Positions 37,201 to 49,415 are shown, counted from the first letter of the stretch. The stretch is DNA of 64,000 nt from Emydura subglobosa (GCA_007922225.1 ML679961.1:61507430-61571429); one strand, 5' to 3'. The notes: generated by a model from the sequence alone, not told the origin. A program made the numbers and translations.

Positions 37201-40200
37201 GGAAACCGGTGCTTATTGTTGTCTCAAAATCACCTCTGCTTTTGTTTGGAAAAGATTATTGATTGGATTGTTAATTTAAATAGCCTGTGGTGGTTGTGAC
37301 AAGAGCACATGGTCACAATTAACCTTGCGATGCAGAATTCATTATTGAAAAAGCACTAATGAGCCATTCTAAGGTCTTTACTGATCGCAGAATGCCTGGA
37401 TGCAGCAGATCACTATTGGCTGCAATGTCATTCCTGTCTTTACTGTCACGCAGTCAGTGAGGGCTGGAGAGATTTAAAATATTTTTAAAGCTATTTATGT
37501 TCACATCTTCCTCTCCAATAGCCTATATTAGCATTGTGTGCCTACCCAGTGAAATATTTCTTAAGTGATCAATCCTACCTGCAACTCAGCTGCCTGCTGG
37601 ATGTGCTGTAAGATCAAACAAAATGACATTTGAAGCAACATTGGGGCAATTATAAAGCACTGCTGATGTGGGCTAGAGCCACACAGTTTAGATCCAGGTC
37701 TGAACTTCTGTAACGATGGCAAATGTTCATTCCGATTTGGAGTTCTGATCTATGCATTAGACCAGTGGCTTAAGGCAAGGGGATTGCTGGTTGCCACCCT
37801 CCTTAGTGCAGGTTTGACTTTATGTGATGTTTATAGCATTTGTTCCATCGTGAACATTATCGTTAGAGTACAGTTATGGTCAGTTAGAAAAGTGATTGTG
37901 TAAACCTTCGACTGAGCTACTCCCTGTGTGCATTTTAGCATTCTATCTCCTGACTCCAAGGACACAATAAATCCGTGCTACTTCTCACTCCCATTAGCTT
38001 GTAGAGCTCATACAGCTATGTGAGACTGAACTGGAGTCTGTTATAATCAGGATTATTAACTGAGTTTCAATTGCAGAACCTTCAATGCACATTTCAATAG
38101 CATCTTACCTACGCTAAATACAGCTTATCATAGGATTGTAGAAATCACAACCACATACCTGGTGCAATAAAAACCTTTATAGCTCCCGTCACACACAGCT
38201 CCACCAGATTTGTCATTTATGCCATTTCTAGGGCTGCTCTTTGTGCAAGCCTTTTTAGAAATACCTGTAATTGTAAACAGGCTTTTTCTGTTATTAAATA
38301 TGAACCTACCAAAATATGTCTGCCAGACTCAGATTCAATTAGGATATTCTCCTATCCTCATCAGGGGGAGTGTCAGGAGCTGCTCTGCTCTGGAGCTTAA
38401 ATTCTTTGCGGGAGGATAGCCTCAGGAACTCTCTATGCTATGGAGTTTCCACTGTGTCACACAGAACACGAGGCCAGGCTAGAGTGGTGCTGGAGAGACA
38501 GAAAGGAGCAGGGAGAGTAGGGGAAAGAAAACATATTTAACTTTAATGCTGTGAACTATACATTGACAAGTTCTTCAAGCACCTGAGGGCCTGCTCTAGC
38601 TCCCAAGTGCAGTCAGCGGCAGACTTTCAGTTGACTATCGGGGGAGTTGGATTGGGGCCATGGTCACCACAAAAGAGGGTTGTGAAAATGAATCAGAACC
38701 TGACTTGGAGCTTGGAAAGACAGGTATCCATGAGACAATCTCTGTCTTTAGAAAGTGAAGGAACTCTGGACCAGCAGAGAGAGCTAATCCTAGGGATATA
38801 CAGTCATGTGGCCACCTGTAGTGCCCCTTTGACAGTCACAAAGTTCCAGGACAGGGCATGGCGAATTGAATAAACTGGCACCCCTGGCACATCCTCTAAA
38901 AACAGGCCAGACTGTCACTGCTAGTAGATCCTACTAATGGGAAATATTTTTTGATCATTATTTCCCCAGCTCAACCAGCCCTCTTAAAATGGTTGATGCC
39001 TTGTGGCAGATGTGAGTCTTGAGAAGGGATTTAAAGAAGGAGAGGGATGGACCAGTTCAGGGAGGACATTCATTGGATGAGGAGCAGTGTGTAAGAAATT
39101 GCAAAGATGTTTTTGGGAGGAGTAGAGAAGAGGATGGTCAAGGCTGGTCTTATTAGCAAATCAGATTAGGGCAGGGGGTGACATGAGAAAAAACAGACAT
39201 AGATAGGAAAGAGAGGTAAAGTTGTGAAGGATCTTGAAGACTGGAACAAGAAACTTGAACTTCATCTGGGGTAATAGAAGAAGCTAGCAGAGGGATTCAG
39301 AAAAGAATAGGATGTGATCAGAACAACAGGCAAGAAGTATGGTTTTAGCAGCTGTGTTTTATATGGACTGGAATAAGGTGCTGTTGGTATCAGGGAAGCT
39401 GAAGAGGATCAGGTTACAGTACTTAAGAGGTGGTGATGAGTGCCTTGGTCAGAGTTTTTATGTGTCTGGACAATAGGAAGCTGGATTCTAAAAACATTGT
39501 TATGGAAGAAGTGGAAAGATTTGGAAACAGTCTGGATACATGGGGCAAAGAGAGCGAATGATTCCTGGGCTACGGGTCTGATTGAGAGGCAGGATGGAAA
39601 TTTAATTTACTTTCTGTTAAACTTCATTCCATTCCTCCCAGTGCTGATTTCATGTGTGATGGAAGCCAGTAACTCTGTAATTAGTGCATAGGGTCCCTGT
39701 CTGAGGGGGTTTGTTTGACATATCTCAGCACTGGGCAGCCTTGTTGGATGTCGGTTAGTTGCTGCTGCAATGAACTTTTCTCTTACATGCAGTGTGGTGT
39801 GCCTGTTCAGATTACTGACATTAAAATGAACTTCTGTTTTTGCCGGGAGTTAACCCTGGAGGACCAACCAAGTGTCATGTCAGGTTCTACAGGTGCCATC
39901 TCAGCAATGAGCCTTTGAGTCACTCTCAGTTAGAGAAGGACTTAAGTCACAAAATTTGCTTCTGGACCTTCATAGTTCAGGATGTGCTGACCCTTGGTTT
40001 TGGTTTGATCCATCATAAAGATAGGTGCCATCTGCAAAATTTGGATCTAGTTCTCTGTTGAGATTTCAAATGCTCCAAAGATTGGTGTTCTTCTTAGCCA
40101 GGATTTTGATTTGAGCCTGTCACTACTCTCAATGAGATTGTTTATTTCAGCTCTTAAAAGAATAACATTAACGTACTCTGACACTGATTTCTCCTTCCTT

Positions 40201-41839
40201 TAATATTGCCTCCCCTTTATGTTCTGTTCACTGCTTAACTTATGAACATGTATTTTACCCCTAAGGTCCTTAGTTCTCATGCCAATCCCACACTAGCATA
40301 ACCAGAGAACCAGAATCCTACACCAATTGGTGATTGCATAATAACTGATTTATAAAGAAGGGTTATTCTCTATCAGCATTACTGGGTTACCCAGCCATTC
40401 TCAGAAACCATTTACGTAACAGTCTAGAAAATACAAGCTTCCAAATATTGCATAGTAATGATGGGAAAGTACAACAGAAAGAGAGAAACTTTGCTGAGGG
40501 ATTTGGTAGTGAAAGGAACATTCCCACACCTATACCATTTGTAAGCACTAAGGAATAACAGACCTTAATTTCTTTATTAGCAAAACGTCTTCCACTTTTC
40601 TACTCTGACCCCCCATAAAAATGTTCCTGCTACAATGAAGTTAAAAGGCGTTTTTTTCCTCTCCCTATTGTTAGCTGTCCAATAATAGCAGGTGTGGAAG
40701 ACACAAAATGTGTATTTTTACAGTGTACCTGAAGATGTCTAAAATTACAACTGCGTGTATGTGTTTGTGTGCGTGTATCTTATATACATCCACATGCACT
40801 TGCTTTTATATACCTCTTTCCCCCATGCACAATGCAGTGTTAATATTTGTGAGTACCACAGAGGGATGTAAAATGTAATGTTTTCTGAGATGGAAGATAG
40901 TATTTAACTCCAGGTCATCTAAAGACTGTCTCAACCTTGAATGGTGATCTTGGGGTACAGTACTTTATTTCAGTGGTGTATGGTTTTTTTTCTTGTTCTA
41001 TTTTGCAGAAGGAACACTCATCCTACCTTGGTTTGCTTGTTTGTTTATATTTTTCCCTTCCAGAAAGCCCATTGCTGACCCCACTACCATGGTACTGCTG
41101 TTTCACAAAGCTGGAGTCGACACGCATGTAGGGGAGAGGGTTGTCGCTCTGGCAATTTGTCCTTCCCAAATAGATGTGACTGTTTTGCTAGCTTTCCCTT
41201 ATTTATTCCTTTTGTTTAGTTTGTTTGGGAAGTTGTTGGCTTTTTGTTTTTTTGATCCTGGGAGGTTAGCTGTGCAATTTGGTTTCTTCTGTGCCAACCA
41301 ACTTGAATAGCGCAGAGCTCTTAAAAAAATACAACCCCCTTCAGACTGTCCCTTGCCCCTTTTCCATATCCTATGGCTCCCACTCGAGCAAAGTTTACAG
41401 GATCACTTCATTATTTGTAGATCTTTGGACAATGGGAAAGGAAGCTTTGAAAAGAGGAATAAAATCTCATTTCAGCCATGTCCTTCAATCAGGCTGAATT
41501 AACTGCCAATTAAAACATAGTTCAATTCCTATTAAGATGAATGCATTCCCTCTGAAAGTGGGAACTTCTGACTTCTTTCTTTCTCTCACTTTCTTTCAAA
41601 AAATGTTTTTAAGAGCTCTGATCAAAACTGCTTTGCCAATGGGGAAGTGGGCAGGGATTACTCTGATTTTTTTGTGCCCAGCAGCGAAAAGGTTAATGCC
41701 TGCTTTCCTCTTTGGTATCTGTTAGTTGCAGCCCATGTTGTGATCAGTCCATGTCCATGTGCATTTTGTCCCCAAATTTAATAACAATTAATTTAAAAAA
41801 TAAACCTTAATAATGACAGTCCTCTCCAATTTTCTTCAG

Positions 41840-41952
41840 GACACCCGACCTGCCTGCAATTCACCACAAACATGACTGAGGCTGTAAAAACCTATAAGTG
41901 GCAATGCATTGAGTGCAAATCCTGCAGCCTTTGTGGGACCTCTGAAAATGAT
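41840..41952 (+). CDS. DPF3: DPF3b exon: end of PHD1, start of PHD2
   Basis: This 113-base exon follows a strong acceptor (CCAATTTTCTTCAG) and ends at a GTGAGT donor. In phase 1 it completes the glycine codon and reads GHPTCLQF, then [18 protein letters not shown] and SLCGTSEND. It supplies the histidine and remaining cysteines of PHD1 and the first cysteine pair of PHD2, ending in phase 0. Because one exon carries the end of one finger and the start of the next, the two fingers can only be made together. That matches the known single-unit fold of the tandem PHD in DPF proteins. It is absent from DPF3a. Confidence 0.96.
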
Positions 41953-42654
41953 GTGAGTTTATTTCTTTTTTATGCAGATTAATACTGGTGAAAGCTACTG
42001 CAATGACTGCCCTAGGAAACTGTCCTCTGTTTCACTTAAAACTGTAAAACAATGGCAGCAGCAATGGGTCATTGCCCCAGCGCTCCTTAACTCTGACATG
42101 CAAAGATCTTCTCTAGTCCAGTCTCAGTGACTCATTTAATCATTTGTCTCTCCTGAGATTATCATGGGTGCCATATAAGGCCACTTAAGATGATAGTATT
42201 TGTGATTTGGACACTTCTTCAATAGAAACTGGACTGAGGCCACAAACACGTCACATAGGACACAATGTCACTATCAGAACAGTGTGATCTGGGTTGCACT
42301 TAAACGGGTCATGGTTTAAAGATGGCAGGTCTATCTCCTATTACCAGTCCCCCATGTCACCCAGTTTGAAGCTCATATGAACTTCAATCTTTATGATAAA
42401 ACCCAAAGTATGGACACCATATGGGTTGGAAGGGACTTTTTATTGATTGTCTAATCTGTTTCCTTTGCTACATAACAAGATAAACTTCAAGCAGCTCTCT
42501 GGATTTTGTTTTTAGCAATAAATCAGAAAAATCTAAGAGTACAAGTGCATTCTGTTTTAACAGTCAAGGGGGCATTTTCAGTATGGTATATGGGAGTTGC
42601 CGGTCTAAACATTTTTTCTGACAATGTGGAGAGCTACAGTGCTAGTGATAGGAA

Positions 42655-43580
42655 CAGCTCATTTATATGTGATCCACTGAACAGACCTCAGTCACTAATC
42701 TGCTGAACTTTGCAAAATTTGTTCTGTCCAGGCTGGAGAGTAAAAGGGGCCTGGCAAGATGTAATGCTCTGGATTTGATAACACCAGGGACCATCAGAGG
42801 AATGGAAAACCTACCTTTTGAGAGGAGACTTAAGAATTTTGGCTTGTTTAGCCTAACCAAATGAAGACTTGAGAGGAGATATGATTGCTCTCTATAAATA
42901 AACCAGAAGGATAAAAATCAGGGAGGGAGAGGGGTTATTTATGTCAAGGGCCAGTGCTGGCACAAGAACAAATGGAAATAATTTGGCCATCAACTAGTTT
43001 AGACTTAAAATTAGATGAAGGTTTCTAACTATCAGAGGAGTGAAGTTCCCCTTCCAAGGGGAGCTTTGGGGATAAAAACTCTAACTGGTTTCAAGACAGC
43101 CTGACAAGTTTATGGGGGAGATGGTATGATGAGACTGCGTACAACGGCATGTGGCCCATCTGCAGGTGCTAGTAGCAAATAGCCTCAATGGCTGGATATG
43201 GGACACTAGATGGGGAGGCCTCTAAGTTCCCAGGTGTCTGGCTGGTGGGTCTTGCCCACATGCTCAAGGTCTGTTTGAACACTGTATTTGGGGTTGGGAA
43301 GGAATTTCCCTGTAGGTCAGATTGGCAGAGACCCTGGGGCTTTTTCACCTTCCTCTGCAACACGGGGCATGGATCACTTAATGGTTTGAACTAGAGTAAA
43401 TGGTGGATGCTTTGTAACTTGAAGTCTTTAAATCATGATTTGAGGACTTCAGTAACTCAGCCAGAGGTTATGGGCCTATTAAAGAATGGGAGGGTGAGGT
43501 TCTGTGGCTTGTGATGTGCAGGAGGTCAGACAAAATGATCACAATAGTCCCTTCTGGCTTTAAAGTCTATGAGGGTATAA
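42655..43580 (+). mobile_element. CR1 LINE 3' fragment, forward
   Basis: The stretch includes GGCTTGTTTAGCCTAACCAA, GAGAGGAGATATGATTGCTC and GTTGGGAAGGAATTTCCCTG, and ends GTCCCTTCTGGCTTTAAAGT and CTATGAGGGTATAAC. These match the 3' UTR of reptile CR1. The coding part is missing. It lies in the same direction as the DPF3 transcript. Confidence 0.85.
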
Positions 43581-43914
43581 CGAAGTGGGAAATCCAATCT
43601 CATATATGGGTGTGATCTGGGGGTAAAAGTCTCTCCATGTAGCTGATTTTGCTGGTGGATTCCCCTAGCTCAAAAGGAGATTTATCAGTTAAAAACTCAA
43701 GCTGACTTGTACAATTCAGATGCAGCTGGGCGAGGGGAAGGGGGATTGCTGTGGCAAATTGAGAAGAGTACGGTGGTTGACCCTGGAAGCAGAAATGTGA
43801 TGTTTTGTAAATCCGTTCATGTTCCATATACGCTTATTGTTAAAGCTATGTTCAAAAGTGCGCTAGTGATTCACATATGCTTGTGTTCCTACCTCAGGAA
43901 TAGACTAATCTACA

Positions 43915-43941
43915 TTCTCTCTCTGTCTCTCTCTCTCTCAC
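43915..43941 (+). repeat. (TC)n tract upstream of the PHD2 acceptor
   Basis: An almost uninterrupted TCTC tract, continuing into CTCCCCCCTCCTCC, sits about 30-55 bases upstream of the acceptor CAG at 43968-43970. It lengthens the polypyrimidine tract and could bind polypyrimidine-tract proteins. Confidence 0.85.
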
Positions 43942-43970
43942 TCCCCCCTCCTCCAATAATTCTGCTTCAG

Positions 43971-44052
43971 GACCAGCTGCTTTTCTGTGATGACTGCGAC
44001 CGTGGCTATCACATGTATTGTTTAAATCCACCAGTCTCTGAGCCCCCAGAAG
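43971..44052 (+). CDS. DPF3: DPF3b exon: core of PHD finger 2
   Basis: An 82-base exon after CTGCTTCAG, entering in phase 0. It reads [17 protein letters not shown], then [11 protein letters not shown], and ends one base into the glycine codon before GTAATA. The cysteine pair CDDC and the H..C ligands of PHD2 are visible, with the acidic residues that face the histone H3 N-terminus in this family. The donor lacks the consensus G at +5. If the following intron were retained, translation would continue to a stop ending at 44195 and truncate PHD2. Confidence 0.96.
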
Positions 44053-44239
44053 GTAATATGTTCTGGAAGTCTACACTGAGAACCATAGAAGGGCCCCTGG
44101 GGAGGAGGGAGGAAATTCAGAAGATGGCCTTGGGCAAGGTGGGTGAAGGAAATGAGAACCAAACTCGAAGCAGGCAGAGGCAAAATATCAGGTAGCTTTG
44201 TAGTGCACATCTGATTGTTAACAGCTGACTACCTGGGAG

Positions 44240-45190
44240 GCTGATCCACCATACACGATGTTCTACCAAGGCAAGGTGACTCTTGGTCCTCATTCTTGCT
44301 TGTGACTTAAAGTCTCGTCAGACTTTCACATCAAGCAGGACATTCAGCTACTGCTTTTTTACCCCAAAGCTCATACTTCAAGGGACGAGGCCAGTCTCCG
44401 AACTCAAGATGTGAAAAGAGCCCTTGCTTTCTACCTCAACAAGACTAAACCCTTCAAATCCCTTTCTAGACATTTTGTCTCCATTGCAGAGAGAATGAAG
44501 GGAGCTCCTTTTTTCACCCACAGACTAAATGGGTAGCAGACTAAATGGTAGTAGACTAAATGCTAAATGGGTAGCAGACTAAATGGGTAGCATGATATGA
44601 AGCTTCTGGGGTGCACCCTTCATGTAGGGTGACTGCCCATTCCACTAGGGTACAGTCCACCTCTATAACCCTGCTTAAGAACCTACCATTTCAGACAGTT
44701 GCAAAGCTGCCATCTTTCTCCAGCATGATGCTTTCGTTCACACCTCTGAACTTGTATCCTCAGCACCTTTCTCCATACCTGAGGTATTGTTTGGGTGTCA
44801 TCTAATCTGGAGCCCCATCGAGACAGTAACTCGAAGAAGAAGAAGGAGGGGTTTCTTATCTGTACAGTAACTGGAGTTCTTTGAGATATTATGTCCTTAG
44901 GGGTACTCCACTCTGGGCCCCGCTCCTTTCCTCTCTGCTTCCTTGCTTTTGGATTTTGGGGTTGAGAAAAAACTGGAGCAGCGGCCTGTCTTCCCCTCCC
45001 TATATACCCTCCATTTGAAGCATGAAGATGTGTAGGGTGCAGGCACTGTACCATGCATCCTGTTGGTGAAAAACTTCTGATAAAAGGCATATGGGTGTGC
45101 GTGCACACACGTGGTGCACCTATAGGGTCAAAACATCTTGAAGAACTCCACTTACTGTATAGGTAAGGAACCTCTCTTTCCTTCCCCGAT
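44240..45190 (+). mobile_element. Possible DIRS/tyrosine-recombinase retroelement remnant
   Basis: Two signs point to a retroelement. First, 44280-44530 translates in a broken frame to phrases such as RALAFYLNKTKPF and LSRHFVS, reminiscent of the tyrosine recombinase of DIRS-type elements. Second, about 45 bases at 44845-44889 (containing TACAGTAACTGGAGTTCTTT) recur inverted at 45131-45185 (GAAGAACTCCACTTACTGTA). DIRS elements have inverted ends. The catalytic part of a recombinase is not visible, and a Ty3-type or SINE origin is not excluded. Confidence 0.4.
44523..44592. repeat. Minisatellite, unit GACTAAATGGGTAGCA
   Basis: Four to five tandem copies of a roughly 16-bp unit, with one shortened copy (GACTAAATGGTAGTA). 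Confidence 0.85.
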
Positions 45191-46066
45191 AAGAGTTTAG
45201 AAGTGCCCTAATTAGAGATGGGCTTTTCTCTAGTCCAAATGCTTTATTGGAATGGTTTTGCTTTTGTTGATCAACATACAATGTCATCACACCTGGAGTC
45301 ATAATTGGCTAATGAGACTCCATCTTCTTGTTGTGTATCTGCATGTGCAATGCCTTCTTGACATATTTAGACTAGCCAAAAACTATTTAGAGTAGTTTTC
45401 AATGCTTTTCAGACCAGCTGTACCTTGGAAAGGGAGGATTTTTTAGATCTGTATTCTGTTCAGTATACAGTTATGTCCTTGGAAGAAATTCCACTTGAAA
45501 ATGTTTCTACTGGTTCCAGTTTTTAGTTCGTTTTGGAACAGAAGAACTGTCCCATTGGTCTACTGGTTCTTGAGGATAGTGGTCCTCCAATTAAAATCAA
45601 CAGAGCCCAATAGAAACTGACAGAGGCCTACAGAATGATACTAATGGAGCATAGTGGAATGGCCAACAGAAGTGAGACGAGAATAATTACGAATCAGCCA
45701 TGTAGCCCTGATGTGTAAGAGCTGTTAATGTTTTTTAAATTTTGTTAAAGAGGCAACCAAGCTGATAGCGAGAAACTCTAGAAATTGAATAGCCAAGACT
45801 TCTGTTTAATAGGGAAGTGCTGAGATTAAGTTAACAAATGGCAAAAAGTACTATGAGGCTGCACATCACAACTAACTCATAATATCTGGATATAGTCTAG
45901 CTGAACCACACCAGTGGGAATGGAACAATGCTGTACTTGCTTCAAAAATATATTGGAAATTCCAGTTGGGGGAGACACCTGCAATCCCATTGAAACCATC
46001 CATAGTATATAGTCTGATTATTCAGAATTAATACTGTGCATGTGAAATTGATTTATTTATTTACAG

Positions 46067-46137
46067 GGAGCTGGAGTTGTCATTTGTGCCGGGAACTACT
46101 CAGAGAGAGAGCATCAGCTTTTGGCTTTCAAGCCTAA
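46067..46137 (+). CDS. DPF3: DPF3b terminal coding exon: end of PHD2
   Basis: After the acceptor TTTACAG the exon reads, in phase 1, GSWSCHLCRELLRERASAFG and then FQA with stop TAA at 46135-46137. WSCHLC gives the last zinc cysteines of PHD2. The C-terminus ELL(K/R)E(K/R)ASAFG-x-QA fits DPF3b. From memory the human sequence has a tryptophan and lysines where this copy has R-ELL-R-E-R. The window as a whole covers roughly the last 177 residues of a protein that is about 378 residues in human. Confidence 0.95.
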
Positions 46138-47000
46138 GGAGCTCCAGGGATCAAGATGCAATTTGCTCCTGGCATTGTGGTACCAGCGCACAGTTCCCAT
46201 CCAAAACACAAAGACACACACATACACACATCAAAGAGAATGGACACTCAAATATCAGAAGAGATAACAATGGTATTTATTGTCAAAAAGTAGATTTCAC
46301 TAATACGGTACCTCCTGGGTTCTACTAGAAGAAACATATTCTTTTAATGCTCCAAATAGAAACTCTGCACTGCTGTGCATGGTTATTGGTGTATTGTTAT
46401 AGGCTCACATGCATTATGTTAAGGGGGAAAATTCTGATATTGACACCGAGGAGTCAATTTTGTGTGGCCTTGTGCTTTTTTGTTTGGTCTTCTTTTTAAA
46501 GAAAGAAATAGCGACATTTTGCCCAGAGCACTACTGATGAGTTGCTTTGGTTGGGGTGTTGGGAGCTGTTACTCCTCCCAGGCTTGACTGAAAACCTCTT
46601 TACTGCAACACTGTGTAGATCTGGAGAGGCTTTGAGGGTTGTGGTAGCTCGGTTCTTCCTTAGTCATGAGTAACATGAGCATATTGTCACTGAGGCAGGC
46701 ACTGATCTAAAATTCCTTGGGTGACAATTTCTTTGCTTTGATTTTACTGATATTAAAAATTTGATTTTAGTGTAAATGAAGGAAGAATGGAAGACCCAGA
46801 GGCACATGCTCCACCCCTCTCCAGTTTCTTTTAATGTTCAGGGAGGACATTTTAAAGTGGTGCTGTTATATAGTTCAGACTCTAAAGGCTGGTTTTTATT
46901 TGAAAAGAGGTGAGGAGTAATGGTTTACAGAACCTGACGTGAACAGAAAGATTATTATGGTGGTTTTTAAATTTAAATAAAAATAGCTTTCCTTTATTTA
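46138..47000 (+). other. DPF3b 3' UTR (approximate extent)
   Basis: Non-coding sequence after the DPF3b stop, with a CA-rich stretch near 46210. The end is not defined; the first AATAAA is at 46976-46981. Confidence 0.5.
46976..46981 (+). terminator. Candidate DPF3b poly(A) signal AATAAA
   Basis: First AATAAA downstream of the DPF3b stop, about 840 bases away. Longer 3' UTRs using later signals are possible. Confidence 0.4.
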
Positions 47001-49204
47001 AACATTCCCCTGCTGTATAGCACATCCAACCAAAATAGCACTGAGCGCATGTATCAGAACCAGGAAGTGTCACTGTAGTGTCACTGTCCAAACTGAGTGA
47101 AATGGAGAAAAGTGAACAACAACAAGGAAAAAAGCATCAACGGAGAAAAAGTCATTTAAAAAAACCATTTTTCTCCATTACAGTAATCTAAGGGGTCAAA
47201 CATATAAGGACTATTTTTAAAAACTATGATTTTTAAATATGCTAGTCCCGATTCTGTCAAGTATACAAGAATTGTCCTATCTGGGGTTTGATATATAAAA
47301 TCTGTTTATAAACAGATTTAAAAGCTTGCATGAGAGGAGGAATGTCATATAGGTTGATGAGGGTCCCAAGCAGCATGAGTGACTCAGGAGGCCTGTACAA
47401 GTAGGTAAGGACACTAAGATTGCATTTGGGAAATACATATCTCTGCAAAATTATTCCCCCTCAGCATTTAAAAAGATATTGTCAAAATAAACATAACTTA
47501 GTTTAAAAAAAGCTCCTTCCCTGTATTACTAATAACACCTCAGACTATTACATTTAAATGAATTGTACAAATCTAATTTACTTTTCATTTTTTATGTGGT
47601 TTCTTTAGCTTTTGCACTTCTTTTAGCTTGGACACTGAAACCAGTCTGGTCAGTTTCTCTATCTTGTTCTCGTGGACTCACACACCATGTGGCTGTGTGT
47701 GAGTTCACAAAACAGCACTAGAATGGTTTCAATGCTGCAGAAATTGTTTTCTTTAAATTCCAAGGTGGTACCTGAGCACTTTATTTCTAGTCTTATTGCA
47801 TCAAATCTACTCCTGATGCAGTTACATTGTCTTCCCCTGGGATTAATTTCATCCATTAGTTGGGGACAATACCCACATTTAGGGTCCTCAAACTACTTGA
47901 TAGTGTCAGTTGAAAAGTGTGCAAAAATCTCTGCATATCATGCATTGGGAGGGTAAGAAAGCAGCTTAAATCTCCACTGTAGACATACATTATACAATCC
48001 CTAGGCCATTGAACAGGATTCGTGTCTACACAGCAGCTACAATAAGATGATTTACATACTATTTAAACAAAAGCATTTAACATTTTTAAATGATCCATCT
48101 TTCTTTCAACTCCATTGGGCAGTATGCTGAAGCACTTCAAACTACTCATCCCCACTGTCTCATCCAAATCTTTGAGTGGCCATAACCTTTCTTTTCAGCT
48201 CCCTTATCCTGTCTGCTAGAATCACCCTAGGAAGAGCTAAGGGAGAGTGTCATATTTCTCCAATGCTCCAATGGACATTGCCTTCTTAACTTACCCCGTC
48301 AGAGATGCTGGAACTAGAGACTGAGTATGACACAAGAAACTAGAGGTGCCCAAACTCTTTGATACGGAAGGCTACACTGGCACCTTGCCATGAGCTGGGC
48401 CACCATTTATTTGCACACATATTTGCATACATTTGTTAATAAAAATAAATTGCTGTGACCTTCATATTTGCTTGTACTCTCATATTTCTTGAGAGATGAA
48501 TAGGATTTGCCTGTTGTTTGAGTTAAACAATCATGTAAGCCTACAAGTGTTTAGATGTGTCATCCCCACCCTGTGCTTTCAGGGAGAGTGTAGCAGCGGA
48601 TCATGCCCTAGGACTCCAGGAGCCTCAATTGGCCTATCAGCTGTACCTTGTGTCCCTCTACTCAAAGCATTAACAATACCTGATTGTTTTACTGCATCTG
48701 TATCCCATATCCAATTTACCAAAACAGAGTGAGTTAGCTATAATCCAGATTCCACATGCACACAGCCTTTCCCATTCTGTGGCCTTAAACCAGATTATAG
48801 ATTCTCTTCCCCTGCAGCCATTCTGCAATGAGGAAGATCCATCACATTTGGAAGTATTCATTAGTGGCATTGCTGAAGTTTCATCATTAATGAGGTATGA
48901 CCGGAGAATAAATTGTTAGCGCTTCAGCTGCAAAATAGTATTTACCATATGAGTTCAGATTAATAATAACTTTCTTGTCATGGTCCAGTTACATTTCATT
49001 CTTTCAGGCTTTACTCTCGCATCTCTATATGCACACACAGTTCCAGCTAACTTCTAGCAGCCTGATAGATCCAAAGCTTCCGTCCCTCTTACATTAACAT
49101 GTTCCTGAAACTAATATCTCCCCTCTTCACAGTCTTATTCTTAGGCAAATAGGCAGGTAAATTCCAGGCAGTAATAATTCTGTTAGCATGTACTCATGCT
49201 AAGC

Positions 49205-49415
49205 TAGCTGGACAACTTCAAAGTGCTTTAAAACATTAAGTATTTAATCTACACAATACCCATTATGTAAATAGTTCTGTACCCATTTTACAGAGGCACA
49301 GAAAAATTATATATATATGTTTTGCCCATAGTCAGACAGTGAAAAAGTGGGGAATAGAACCGTGATTCCCAATCAGCTGTTCTAACCCTTGGACACACTT
49401 CCTTACACTACTCCC
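49205..49415 (-). repeat. MIR/CORE-SINE-like repeat
   Basis: Contains CAAAGTGCTTTAAAACATTA, CCATTTTACAGAGGCACAGA and GCCCATAGTCAGACAGTGAA, then GGAATAGAACCGTGATTCCC. This is the same family and orientation as 34425-34620. Confidence 0.65.

Larger units (their letters stand above)
15601..41839 (+). other. DPF3 intron between DPF3a exon and PHD1/PHD2 exon
   Basis: About 26 kb of intron for the long isoform. I recognised no further DPF3 exon. Named content: a (GA)n tract and a 59-bp (TG)n tract near 18 kb, a TIR-type MITE at 23.3 kb, a diverged relative at 19.3 kb, MIR-like pieces at 18.3, 34.4 and 36.1 kb, a GTTGCCAAC MITE at 36.4 kb, and palindromic short repeats near 28.9-29.2 kb. The stretches 24000-28800, 30000-34000 and 37700-41800 show no gene. 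The purine-rich stretches 18730-19270 and 38990-39480 look like old LINE-type sequence that I cannot classify. The intron ends in a strong pyrimidine tract and TTCTTCAG. Confidence 0.8.
41953..43970 (+). other. DPF3b intron
   Basis: A 2-kb intron with GTGAGT and TTCAG ends. About half is a forward CR1 3' fragment. A pyrimidine-rich microsatellite lies just before the acceptor. Confidence 0.85.
44053..46066 (+). other. DPF3b last intron
   Basis: A 2-kb intron ending in TTATTTACAG. It contains a minisatellite at 44523-44592 and a possible DIRS-like retroelement remnant at about 44240-45190. The stretch 45200-46050 shows nothing I can name. Confidence 0.8.

Noticed and set aside
38990..39480. 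Purine-rich stretch resembling an old LINE 3' region
   Set aside because: The resemblance is only general; no domain, tail or second convincing copy could be established.
43707..44195. 162-codon frame running across the PHD2 exon
   Set aside because: It is the real exon plus flanking intron. The GT-AG boundaries and DPF3 homology show that only 43971-44052 is coding. Intron retention is possible but unsupported.
47211..47220. CTATTTTTAA, a MEF2-like site near the DPF3b 3' end
   Set aside because: Such sites are expected several times by chance in 64 kb of AT-rich DNA.
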